64,000 nucleotides of DNA. It comes from Ogataea parapolymorpha DL-1 (lineage: Eukaryota; Ascomycota; Pichiomycetes; Pichiales; Pichiaceae). The position numbers and the translations under genes were made by a program. Below are positions 39,570 through 47,694 of the stretch, piece by piece. The notes beneath the pieces are model-generated. The model was not told the DNA's origin and searched no databases. It was given only the letters and a program-made list of their open reading frames with translations. How positions within the stretch are numbered: the first letter of the stretch is position 1; every line of letters starts with the position of its first letter. The stretch covers positions 620,001-684,000 of the forward strand of contig NC_027865.1 in the NCBI RefSeq assembly GCF_000187245.1. The letters run 5' to 3'.

Positions 39570-41816
39570 ATGTCGCTGGACCCGTGGAAAGCGTCTCTCT
39601 CTTCTGTGCTTTCGACAGATGCCAACTGGGCCAAGGTTCAGGCGGCGAAAAAAGCGCTGGAACTGGCCGCAGGCTCGGACTGGTTTGCCAAACTGTGTCT
39701 CGCATGCACCACCAACGATCATATCTTGCTGAAGCAGTTTATCTCGTCTGCGGACCCCGCAAAGCTGGCGCAACTCAACAACATCGACCTCAATGGCCTG
39801 AGTCCGCTGATATATGCCATCTGTTTTGGATCGATCGAGTGCGTCACTGCCCTGGTGGTGGTGGTGGACGTGAACAAAAGCGATTCTTTGCTCCAGTGGA
39901 CGCCTCTGATGTGGGCGACGTATTTGGAAAATATCAAGATTGTCGAGGTTTTGCTTGAGCACGATGCAGACCCGTACCTGCGCAGCGAGCGGTCACACCA
40001 GAACGCACTCGATATGCTCAAGCCGGAGTCTGAAATTTATAATTACTACAAAGTGCACAATTATCTGGACAAGACAGCACCACAATCGAATGACAGCAGC
40101 TTCTACAAAAAAGATCCGTTGCTCCCGACAGATGACCAGTTTGAGAGCCGCGTCCAGGCGCTGAATATAGAGAATGACAACACGAAAACCACAGACCTCT
40201 ACTCGGGCTCGAAATTCGTCGACGACGACGAGGCCAGCATGCTGGATGACTCGTTCTACACAGACAATTTTGATTTCGGCCATCTGATGCCTCGTCAGTT
40301 CGTGAAAGTCAGCGACGAGAGCATTTCTGCCACTATAGACTACATCTTCTCGCTGCACGCAAAATACCAGCACAAAGCCATCTATCCCGCCGCCGTAGTC
40401 TTCCAATCGGTCCGGTACATCAGCGGGAAGATGGACAGCATGGAACTGGCCGAGTCGTTTGTGGATCTGTTCTTCACAAGAGTCAGAAGTGTCACCAACA
40501 CCAAGAGCGGCGTTGTCCAGCCGTCTTCAGGGCCCCAGACAGACATTGTTCTGCTTGGGTACTGGATCTCGTGTCTGAACCATCTCCAGTATTTTTTCCA
40601 CAGGGATACGGCCTCTCCGTTTCTCGCAAAAAGCCCCAAGACGCTCCAGGACCTGATATCCACCGTGCAGTCGCTGATTTTCCAGCTGGCATTCGTGATG
40701 GACGCCAAGCTGGAGCCGCTACTGGAGCCGTGCATTCTGGACTACTCCAGTGTTCCAGACCTGGAAACCGTGTACAAGGCGCAATGGAGAGTGTTCAAAC
40801 AGAAAGTGGCTCTGAAATCCACCTACGACGAGATCCTCGAAATGCTGTATCCTCCGTCGTTGGAACAGCAGATGAAACCGTCGCCATTGAAAGTTATACA
40901 AACGCTGGGAGCACTGGTTTACGTTCTAGAGCTTCATCACGTGAACGACGTGTACAAACAGCAATGCTTTGCCGCAGTGTTGTACTGGCTCGGAAGCTCT
41001 GTCTTCAACAGAGTTCTAGCCAACAAGAAGTACAATACGCGTGTCAAGGCGCTGCAGATCAGACTAAATATGTCATACATCCAGGACTGGCTCAGAGCTA
41101 ACAATCTGGTCCCGTATCGGGCCGAAACTTTAGACTTCAACGACGACAGCTATCCAGAAAGCATCGTTGGAACTGAGACAAAATTCACCAATGTCGCTCG
41201 TTTCCACAACAACAAGCAGGACCCGATGGACGGGACGTTTTACTACAATTCGCTGTACAAAATCGGCCAACACCATTTTCTTCCGCTCGTCGAACTGCTG
41301 GAATGGTTACAGGTGATGAGCGGGCTCACAGCAGAAGATCTGGATTTGCTGAAGAGTATCATGAACAGATTCGACGTGCTGAGCTCCGAGCAGTTGCTGC
41401 ACGTTGTCAAGCAATATAGATACGAGATCACAGAGCAGAAGTTCCCAAAGAACCTGAAAACGCACTTGAAGCAGAACTCTACGGCCTGCCGTCAAAAGGC
41501 GTACTATGCTGGCTCCGAAAAGTTGTTTTTAAACCCAGGCCAGGTGTTTCCGGTGGTGCTTCCACGCCAGCTCGAGTTGCTGCACCAATACGGTTCCGAC
41601 CAGAAGAAAATCCGGCTCCACCAGCCGCTTCTGCCGATTCAGGTCATTGACGACCTCGAGGACCTTTATGACAAATACACCGACCAGGAAAACCAAGAAA
41701 GAAGAGGCTCAGAGTTGGAAAACCCAGGTACAGATTTATTCAAGGAACTCACGGTGCCAACGTCTATTGCGTACAAAACATGGGAGGCCGAGGACGACGA
41801 CAACCCATGGAAATGA
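39570..41816 (+). CDS. Ankyrin-repeat and DIL (dilute)-domain protein
   Basis: 748 residues. Ankyrin repeats occupy about 40-145 (DLNGLSPLIYAICFGSIECVTAL, LLQWTPLMWATYLENIKIVEVLLEHDADPYLRSERSHQNALDM). After a linker, about residue 270 onward holds a DIL domain, recognisable by VLLGYWISCLNHLQYFFHRD (near 327-346). It also has LFNMRV-free later helices and a VLSSEQLLHVVKQYRYE segment of the kind found in myosin-V tails. No motor domain is present. Fungi have such ankyrin-DIL proteins but I know of no characterised S. cerevisiae orthologue. A link to organelle or vesicle transport is an inference from the DIL domain. Confidence 0.75.
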   Translation: MSLDPWKASLSSVLSTDANWAKVQAAKKALELAAGSDWFAKLCLACTTNDHILLKQFISSADPAKLAQLNNIDLNGLSPLIYAICFGSIECVTALVVVVDVNKSDSLLQWTPLMWATYLENIKIVEVLLEHDADPYLRSERSHQNALDMLKPESEIYNYYKVHNYLDKTAPQSNDSSFYKKDPLLPTDDQFESRVQALNIENDNTKTTDLYSGSKFVDDDEASMLDDSFYTDNFDFGHLMPRQFVKVSDESISATIDYIFSLHAKYQHKAIYPAAVVFQSVRYISGKMDSMELAESFVDLFFTRVRSVTNTKSGVVQPSSGPQTDIVLLGYWISCLNHLQYFFHRDTASPFLAKSPKTLQDLISTVQSLIFQLAFVMDAKLEPLLEPCILDYSSVPDLETVYKAQWRVFKQKVALKSTYDEILEMLYPPSLEQQMKPSPLKVIQTLGALVYVLELHHVNDVYKQQCFAAVLYWLGSSVFNRVLANKKYNTRVKALQIRLNMSYIQDWLRANNLVPYRAETLDFNDDSYPESIVGTETKFTNVARFHNNKQDPMDGTFYYNSLYKIGQHHFLPLVELLEWLQVMSGLTAEDLDLLKSIMNRFDVLSSEQLLHVVKQYRYEITEQKFPKNLKTHLKQNSTACRQKAYYAGSEKLFLNPGQVFPVVLPRQLELLHQYGSDQKKIRLHQPLLPIQVIDDLEDLYDKYTDQENQERRGSELENPGTDLFKELTVPTSIAYKTWEAEDDDNPWK

Positions 41817-41817
41817 T

Positions 41818-42693
41818 CTATATGACGCCTGCTATGATTCTGCGACAGTGAGCCTTCAATTTCGGATACTCGAGCTCAACGTCCTCGATATTCATCAGAG
41901 CATAGATATAGGCGGCCAGCTTGAAGTCCAGCACGCCGGGTTTGTCGAAAAATAGCTCGTCCTCGAGCAATGTCTCAAACCACCCGAGGAGCTGCTTTCC
42001 CTCGCGGTCGCAGCGGTCGTGCTCGTTTTGTATGGCTTGGGCAGTGTATTTGAGAGGTAGATGAACAGAGTCCGTGTATTGGGCAGAAATGGCTGGATTG
42101 CGCAGATAGAAGCTGTTTCGTCTCACGAGATGGCCCAGAGCGGAATTGAAGGGCGTGTTGGACTGACTGTAGATGGACGTTGCCGAGATCCGCAGCACTT
42201 TGGCAGTGAAGTAGTCGTATAGTCTAGTATCGACCAATTGTATATACATGAGTTCTTTTGGGTTCGATACCGTTGATAGATTGAATTTCTCAATGGTGGC
42301 TGCAGAACGGATCTTTCTGCGCAATTTGCGTTCTTTTCTATCGTCCTCGTCCTCCACAAGAATTGGAAGTTGGCCGTCCACGGCGCTGTGGTAGGACAGC
42401 ACGGAAATACAGTTCCCAGAGCCGTTATCGTCCAGTTGTGGCAATTTGTAGCCCTGCTTGTATGCCAGAAGCAGCATGCAGTAGAAACACACCGGGTCGA
42501 GCGACGCTGCGACGTTGTTGTCAAAAGACAGAGGCACCACGTTGTATACGCCTAGGTTGAAGGTATTGCACGACTCGTGGCTGTTTCGAAACGCCAGCTT
42601 CGTTGCCGGCATCTCCACGTCCTTGTTTTCCGACGGGTACACCACCAGCGGGAACTTTGCGAGAACCTGTTTGATTGGAGCGGATATACCCAT
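41818..42693 (-). CDS. SAM35: Mitochondrial outer-membrane assembly subunit Sam35
   Basis: 291 residues. FPLVVYP near residue 14, NLGVYNVVPL, LPILVEDED and QLVDTRLYDYFTAKVL align by eye with yeast Sam35 (FPLQTYA, KLGVYNV, LPILVEG, LLDTVLYD). The fold is GST/metaxin-like, without a membrane helix, as expected for the peripheral SAM35 subunit that recognises the beta-signal of outer-membrane beta-barrels. The divergent start is 71 bp from the D-lactate dehydrogenase ATG. Its stop is one base from the ankyrin-DIL stop on the other strand, so the two 3' UTRs overlap. Confidence 0.85.
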   Translation of the reverse strand: MGISAPIKQVLAKFPLVVYPSENKDVEMPATKLAFRNSHESCNTFNLGVYNVVPLSFDNNVAASLDPVCFYCMLLLAYKQGYKLPQLDDNGSGNCISVLSYHSAVDGQLPILVEDEDDRKERKLRRKIRSAATIEKFNLSTVSNPKELMYIQLVDTRLYDYFTAKVLRISATSIYSQSNTPFNSALGHLVRRNSFYLRNPAISAQYTDSVHLPLKYTAQAIQNEHDRCDREGKQLLGWFETLLEDELFFDKPGVLDFKLAAYIYALMNIEDVELEYPKLKAHCRRIIAGVI

Positions 42694-42764
42694 GCAGAAG
42701 TTATTGGTGGAAAATTGTGCAAAAAATAAAGAGCACAGCCCGGGATTTTCTTATCAGTTCGTCC

Positions 42765-44432
42765 ATGTTTATCAGACACTTTGGCACTAAATCCCGGGGT
42801 GTTTTCACACGGCACTATTCTCAGAGAGCTTCTGGAAATCTGTCGCTGGGACTGAAGATGGCTGCTTTTGTGGGAGTTGTCGGGATTGCCAGTTCTTATG
42901 GCACATACCAGTATTTCAGAAGTTATCCACCAATGGACGTATTTCCGCCAAAAGCAACCACACCACTCAGTGATCTGAGCCAGTCGCCTATCTATGCATC
43001 TGAGAGTACTGTCCAAGTAGCAGTGAAGGAGATTTGTCAGCTGTTGTGTCCAGACCAGACGTCCGTTTCAGACGGGGAGCTGGCATTACATTCAGACAAT
43101 TCGTCGAATTTCCACAAGCCGACCGAGGAAGAGCGTCCCGACCTTGTTGTATATCCCGAGAGCGTGCAAGAAGTTGTCTCCGTGGTGAAAATTTGCTCAA
43201 AGTACCGAATACCTATGGTTCCGTACTCTGGCGGAACGTCTATCGAAGGCCATTTCATCCCGACCAGACGGGGCATTTGCATTGACGTCAGTCGCATGAA
43301 CAAAGTGTTGGAGCTTCACGAGGAGGATCTTGATGTTGTTGTGCAACCAGGCGTTGGCTGGCAGGACTTGAATGCGTATCTTGACGAGTACGGCCTGATG
43401 TTTGGACCGGATCCGGGACCAGGAGCGTGTATTGGCGGAATGGTTGCCACTAACTGCTCAGGCACGCGGGCCACCAGGTACGGGACGATGAAAGACAATG
43501 TGATTGGGCTAAAGGTGGTGCTGAGCGACGGGACCGTGATCAAGACCAAGAACCGGCCTAGAAAATCTTCTGCTGGCTACAACCTGACGGGGCTTTTTGT
43601 AGGCAGCGAGGGCACCCTTGGGATCATTGTGGAGGCCACACTAAAGCTTGCAGTGCAGCCAGAAAACGAGGTGGTGGCAATAGTCAACTTCAACAAATTG
43701 TCGGAAGCAGCGCAGACTGTGACGGAGCTTTTCCGCCGCGGGTTGCCGTTGAACGCGGTGGAGCTCATGGACGACCGTCAGATGCGCTGTTTTGCCGAAA
43801 TGGGGGCCAGCGAGGGCCGCAAATGGAGCGACAAGAATTTACTGTTATTCAAGCTCGGAGGCTCAAAAAACACCATGAATGACCAGATCAAAATCGTGAG
43901 GCAGATTTGCAAAAAGAACGGGGGCTTTAACATGGAGGTGGCCTCTGATCAGGCCGAAAAAGACGAGATTTGGAGAGCGCGCAAAGTGCAACTGTGGACG
44001 TCGATCGACTGGGCTCAAAAAATGATCCCCAACGCTCAGGCCTGGCCCACAGACGTTGCCGTTCCTATTTCGAAGCTGCCCACAGTTATCACCGAGACAG
44101 TGAACGATATCGAGTCAAATGGGCTTTTAACGACGGTTGTTGGACATGTCGGCGACGGCAACATCCATGCACTGGTTATTTTCCCGCCCGAAAAACGAGC
44201 GGTGGCAGAAAAGGTGGTGCACAATATGGTGAAGCGGGCAATTGAAAATGAGGGAACAGTTTCCGGAGAACACGGTGTAGGGATTGGTAAGAGAGAGTTT
44301 TTGGAACAGGAGCTGGGCCTTGATGCTGTGAACACGATGAGACGGCTAAAACTGGCTCTGGATCCTCATCTTCTGCTGAACCCGGATAAAATATTCCAGA
44401 TAGACCCTTACGAAATGAGGATAGAGAAATAA
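42765..44432 (+). CDS. DLD1: Mitochondrial D-lactate dehydrogenase (cytochrome c), FAD-linked
   Basis: 555 residues from the ATG at 42765 (MFIRHFGTKSRG), the first in-frame ATG. The 90 bp of open frame upstream overlaps the SAM35 start and lacks an ATG. An Arg/Ser/Thr presequence is followed by a membrane segment (AAFVGVVGIASSYGTYQYF, about 35-53), as in inner-membrane Dld1 facing the intermembrane space. The FAD-binding PCMH part has PYSGGTSIEGHF, PGPGACIGGMVATNCSGT and TGLFVGSEGTLGII; the C-terminal cap has GHVGDGNIHALV and SGEHGVGIGKREFL. It oxidises D-lactate to pyruvate and reduces cytochrome c. Length is near the 587 residues of S. cerevisiae Dld1. Confidence 0.88.
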   Translation: MFIRHFGTKSRGVFTRHYSQRASGNLSLGLKMAAFVGVVGIASSYGTYQYFRSYPPMDVFPPKATTPLSDLSQSPIYASESTVQVAVKEICQLLCPDQTSVSDGELALHSDNSSNFHKPTEEERPDLVVYPESVQEVVSVVKICSKYRIPMVPYSGGTSIEGHFIPTRRGICIDVSRMNKVLELHEEDLDVVVQPGVGWQDLNAYLDEYGLMFGPDPGPGACIGGMVATNCSGTRATRYGTMKDNVIGLKVVLSDGTVIKTKNRPRKSSAGYNLTGLFVGSEGTLGIIVEATLKLAVQPENEVVAIVNFNKLSEAAQTVTELFRRGLPLNAVELMDDRQMRCFAEMGASEGRKWSDKNLLLFKLGGSKNTMNDQIKIVRQICKKNGGFNMEVASDQAEKDEIWRARKVQLWTSIDWAQKMIPNAQAWPTDVAVPISKLPTVITETVNDIESNGLLTTVVGHVGDGNIHALVIFPPEKRAVAEKVVHNMVKRAIENEGTVSGEHGVGIGKREFLEQELGLDAVNTMRRLKLALDPHLLLNPDKIFQIDPYEMRIEK

Positions 44433-44648
44433 ATTTAATTTTTAGACATTTAAAATGGGAGACCGTGGCTGGGAGTAGTGACATTGAGAAAGACTGCATC
44501 TGTTTTGGTGAACAGTATGGAAGTGATAGAAAAAGTTAGGTAATATGATGGGTTCAGCTTGGATTTGCAAGCTGTCCAGGAAACACGAGGGAGTTAGGAT
44601 TGACCTATCGACCCACTTAACAACAACGGCTCGGTTTTCATTGAGTTT

Positions 44649-44721
44649 GCTGACTTAGCTCAGTTGGGAGAGCGTCAGACTGAAGTTCTGAAGGTCCTGA
44701 GTTCGATCCTCAGAGTTAGCA
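44649..44721 (+). tRNA. tRNA-Phe(GAA), without intron
   Basis: 73 nt with full cloverleaf: acceptor GCTGACT/AGTTAGC with one G-T wobble, A box TAGCTCAGTTGGGAGAG, anticodon arm TCAGA-CTGAAGT-TCTGA with anticodon GAA at 44682-44684, and T arm CTGAG-TTCGATC-CTCAG. The discriminator base is A. The anticodon loop is not interrupted, whereas S. cerevisiae tRNA-Phe genes contain a short intron. A T-run follows at 44725-44731. Confidence 0.96.
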
Positions 44722-44724
44722 CTC

Positions 44725-44731
44725 TTTTTTT
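44725..44731 (+). terminator. RNA polymerase III terminator of tRNA-Phe
   Basis: Seven consecutive T residues on the coding strand, three bases after the discriminator base, in the expected position for Pol III termination. Confidence 0.85.
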
Positions 44732-44782
44732 AAAATTTATTTTACTAGACCCGTTGAATCGTCATTTTTTGTTATATATACA

Positions 44783-45919
44783 TCACTCACCCGGATTTTT
44801 AACCTTCTCATACACTTTGAGAAGCTGGAGCACGCGCGGGTCAGCAACAAACTCACGTGTCCACTCGCTCCCCTTCTCCCGCGACTCTTTCACGAATCTG
44901 CGCGGCCAGTCGTTTTCCTCGCTCTCCAGTAGCTTCATGTCTTCAGGAGTGAACGGACGGGAATTTTTCGTGATAAGTCCCCATAGCCGCTCGTTGTACT
45001 CAATCAGCTGGTAGCGTTTGTTGTAAAATCTGTATATTCTTTCTGGCTGTTTGGTGAAGCCGGCCACATTGTAGTTTTGCAGAGCCAGGATTGGCTGCGT
45101 GAAGAAATATGGAACGCCGTTCTCGTCCCTAAGATTATTAAAATCCAGTTCTGGCGCAAGCGGAGCAGACGAATAGTCGGCAGGATCGATATACGGACGT
45201 GCAACTGGTTCTGGCTTTTTTTCGTCTTTTTGTTCTTCAGAATCCACAGGCTCTTCTTTTTTTTCAGGTTTCTCTAAGGGACCTAACAATCCTTCATGGA
45301 CTCCATTGATGTACTCTTTGAACGCTCCTCGGCCAATGGTGATGACCCCGCCTGCATCCTCCGGGGATAGGCCGGCATCTTCGTAGTTCAACGGCTGCTG
45401 TTGGGTGCATTTAAAAATGCCCAGTATATCGGCCGGCCTGAATAACTCTTTCAAAGGTTTCGTCGCTTCGGGGTCCACTGGCTCAATTTTGGCCTCTGGT
45501 TCTTCCCTGGCGGACGTCTGAAGCCTGCTCCGTCTGATCTGGCGGATCTCCTCCGACACAGCATGGCGAATATCTCCCAGTCTTTCAGCAGTGTAGATAT
45601 CAAAGTCGATGGCGGCAGAATTCAATATAGGCTTGCAAAAGCGACGCAGATACTTCAAGCCCTCGCTCAAAAAATCGTTTGGAGGCGGCGCAACATAGAT
45701 CCGCAGCTTTCGAGGCAGCTGGTTGGGCAGAAACGGCTGCTCTCCGAAGTGTTTGGCCTTTTCCATGTATTGAGCTCGCAACACGGACTGCTGATGCTTG
45801 TCATAGACAATTCCTCCTCCAACGGCAGCCACGACGGTCCAAAAAATCATCCAGTTCCGGGACGGCAGCTTGAGTTTCTTGATGCCGAGCATCTGCAACG
45901 CAGGGTTCTCTATGGCCAT
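44783..45919 (-). CDS. TIM54: Mitochondrial inner-membrane import subunit Tim54
   Basis: 378 residues. The N-terminal region (NPALQMLGIKKLKLPSRNWMIFWTVVAAVGGGIVYDKHQ) contains the characteristic single membrane helix at about 21-39 after a short matrix tail, followed by the intermembrane-space domain with KHFGEQPFLPNQLPRKLRIYVAPPPND and the acidic KEEPVDSEEQKDEKKPEPV stretch near 215-235. Tim54 belongs to the TIM22 complex, which inserts carrier proteins into the inner membrane. S. cerevisiae Tim54 is longer (478). The 70 bp separating it from URE2 is a T-rich promoter. Confidence 0.88.
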   Translation of the reverse strand: MAIENPALQMLGIKKLKLPSRNWMIFWTVVAAVGGGIVYDKHQQSVLRAQYMEKAKHFGEQPFLPNQLPRKLRIYVAPPPNDFLSEGLKYLRRFCKPILNSAAIDFDIYTAERLGDIRHAVSEEIRQIRRSRLQTSAREEPEAKIEPVDPEATKPLKELFRPADILGIFKCTQQQPLNYEDAGLSPEDAGGVITIGRGAFKEYINGVHEGLLGPLEKPEKKEEPVDSEEQKDEKKPEPVARPYIDPADYSSAPLAPELDFNNLRDENGVPYFFTQPILALQNYNVAGFTKQPERIYRFYNKRYQLIEYNERLWGLITKNSRPFTPEDMKLLESEENDWPRRFVKESREKGSEWTREFVADPRVLQLLKVYEKVKNPGE

Positions 45920-45991
45920 GGTGAACAGGGAGTATTTTTTTATTTTATTTTATTTTTTTCATTTTTTACGATAATACATTTTCGGTCGTTA

Positions 45992-46900
45992 CTACTCATT
46001 ACCTTTCAATGCCCTGATAACCGCAGGTCGCCTCATCATCTGTTTAGTCCACTTGTAGACTTCGGGGAACTCTGCCTTGAGATCGATTCCTATGCGGTCG
46101 ACAACGTAGTTCCACGTGACAAAACAGAGGTCTGCAATGGTGACACGATCGCCCACGAGCCACACTGGGTGGTCGAAGTACCTGCTCTGGGACAGCGGCG
46201 TGAGGCCAGCGGAGTAGGACGCGGCATTTTCTGCGTCGAGCTCCATGATCAGAGCCTCGCGACGCTCGGCAAGGGCCATCTCGAGCACACCGTACACGCG
46301 GCGCACTTCATCGGTGTATCTCTCGATCGCAGAAGGCACGTTGCTAGAATGGAAGTATTTGAAGTGTAGTGCCTGGCCAATCATGGGCGAGTGGCCTGAG
46401 GTCTGGAAAAACAGCCAGCTGAGGATGTGGCTTTGCTCAACAAGGTTATCGCTCCAGATTGAGCAGGAGCCCTCTTCCTTGAGTTTTTTCTCCACCAAAT
46501 AAAGGATAATGGCCCCGGATTCCCAGATGGACACCTGCTGGTCCTGGTTTGTGTGGTCTATCAGAGCAGGCACTCTGCCGTTCGGGTTGATGGCGAGAAA
46601 CTCCGGCGTGCGCTGCTCGCCCTTGTTGAAGTCCAGTAAAATCGTGCTGTAGTTGTACTCGAGCTCGGATAGTATGATGGCGATTTTGAATCCGTTTGGC
46701 GCAGACCTGTGGCTCACAAGCGTATAACCCTCGTTAGGGGCTCCTTGCGAGAAAAACTCCTTCAGCCGAGAAACCGACTCTGAGTCCAGCGTCTGGTTTG
46801 TCTGGCTCTCGTATTCATTCTGGATGTCTGAGTGGCTGACGGGCTGGCTGATGCGGACGTTTCTGAGTCCGGCAGAGAGGTTGGAGATGGTATTGTTCAT
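45992..46900 (-). CDS. URE2: Nitrogen regulator Ure2, GST-fold
   Basis: 302 residues from the ATG at 46898-46900, which opens MNNTISNLSAGLRNVRIS like Ure2. An in-frame upstream Met would add 15 unrelated residues. The GST-like domain is nearly identical to yeast Ure2 in places (EGYTLVSHRSAPNGFK, NGRVPALIDH, WLFFQTSGHSPMIGQALHFKYFHS, ERYTDEVRRVYGVLEMALAERREALIMELD). Ure2 holds the GATA activator Gln3 in the cytoplasm on good nitrogen sources and has glutathione-peroxidase-type activity. The N-terminus before the GST domain is only about 55 residues and has no Asn/Gln-rich prion domain. Confidence 0.94.
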   Translation of the reverse strand: MNNTISNLSAGLRNVRISQPVSHSDIQNEYESQTNQTLDSESVSRLKEFFSQGAPNEGYTLVSHRSAPNGFKIAIILSELEYNYSTILLDFNKGEQRTPEFLAINPNGRVPALIDHTNQDQQVSIWESGAIILYLVEKKLKEEGSCSIWSDNLVEQSHILSWLFFQTSGHSPMIGQALHFKYFHSSNVPSAIERYTDEVRRVYGVLEMALAERREALIMELDAENAASYSAGLTPLSQSRYFDHPVWLVGDRVTIADLCFVTWNYVVDRIGIDLKAEFPEVYKWTKQMMRRPAVIRALKGNE

Positions 46901-47022
46901 AAAAGTTTTTTTTAAAAAGTGCACCAACGAAAAAATACCAAACAAAAGAGAGCTCGGATTATTTTGCGCAAAGCAATACCGCTATATAAACTACACAGAC
47001 AATGTCTTTAATTAGAAAGTGA

Positions 47023-47694
47023 TCAGTTGTAACCCTGGTTGCCGTTGAAGCCCATGTAGTAGTTGCTCTGGTCCGGGTTCAGGTAATTGTTGCCCATCTG
47101 GGGTATGTGGTATGGGGGCTGGCCGGCTTGGGAGGGGTCTGCCTGGGGCTGGCCCTGTGGAGGAGGTGGCAGCGGCTGCTGAGGCTGCTGGGGTTGCAGT
47201 TGCGGGTGCATATGCTGGGCCGCAGGATGGCCCTGGGGAGCGTGTGTGTCGGGGACGCCGCCGGCCTGCGCGTCGTCGTCCTCGTTCGAAGGCTCCTCAG
47301 GAGCGTTCAAACAGGCCTGGATGAGGTTTTTCCCCTCAGGCTTGGTCACCAAAGGTTGCAGCTTAGGCGTTGTGAAGGTGTACACGAGCCCTGTCTCGGA
47401 AACAACAAGTAACAACACCTGGGTGCCGGTCAAAACAGAAAGCTCGTATGCCTTCTTCATAATACCTGCCTTCCGCTTGGAAAAAGTGATGTGTCTCCTG
47501 GACTTTTCCTGGATGAACCTGATTTCGATCTTTCTGCGTTCTCTCTTGTTGGAGGGCTTGGAGTCCTCGTCCTCCTCGTCATCGAGCTCTGGATTTTGAG
47601 GCTGCAAATTGAGGTCAGGCTGCTCGGACGCCTGCGACTCCTGTTTCAGATTGGCCATTTCAGACACTGCTGTTAGTGTGTAATTATGGTGCAC
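47023..47694 (-). CDS. MCM1: MADS-box transcription factor Mcm1
   Basis: 223 residues. The MADS domain at about 52-112 (RERRKIEIRFIQEKSRRHITFSKRKAGIMKKAYELSVLTGTQVLLLVVSETGLVYTFTTPKL, given in parts: KIEIRFI, RHITFSKRKAGIMKKAYELS, ETGLVYTF) is that of Mcm1/SRF. The SAM extension after it includes PEGKNLIQACLNAPEE. The C-terminus is Gln/Pro-rich with an acidic NEDDD patch. Mcm1 activates cell-cycle, mating-type and arginine-related genes with cofactors such as alpha1, alpha2, Ste12, Fkh2 and Arg80. Start could be Met1 or Met13 (47658), both before the domain. Confidence 0.92.
   Translation of the reverse strand: MHHNYTLTAVSEMANLKQESQASEQPDLNLQPQNPELDDEEDEDSKPSNKRERRKIEIRFIQEKSRRHITFSKRKAGIMKKAYELSVLTGTQVLLLVVSETGLVYTFTTPKLQPLVTKPEGKNLIQACLNAPEEPSNEDDDAQAGGVPDTHAPQGHPAAQHMHPQLQPQQPQQPLPPPPQGQPQADPSQAGQPPYHIPQMGNNYLNPDQSNYYMGFNGNQGYN

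Noticed and set aside
42675..42764. Upstream extension of the D-lactate dehydrogenase frame
   Set aside because: It begins with TTG, overlaps the SAM35 start, and has no presequence-like or family similarity; the first in-frame ATG at 42765 is a better start.
46901..46945. 15-residue N-terminal extension of Ure2
   Set aside because: The second Met gives the family-like MNNTISNLS start; the extension is hydrophobic and unrelated.
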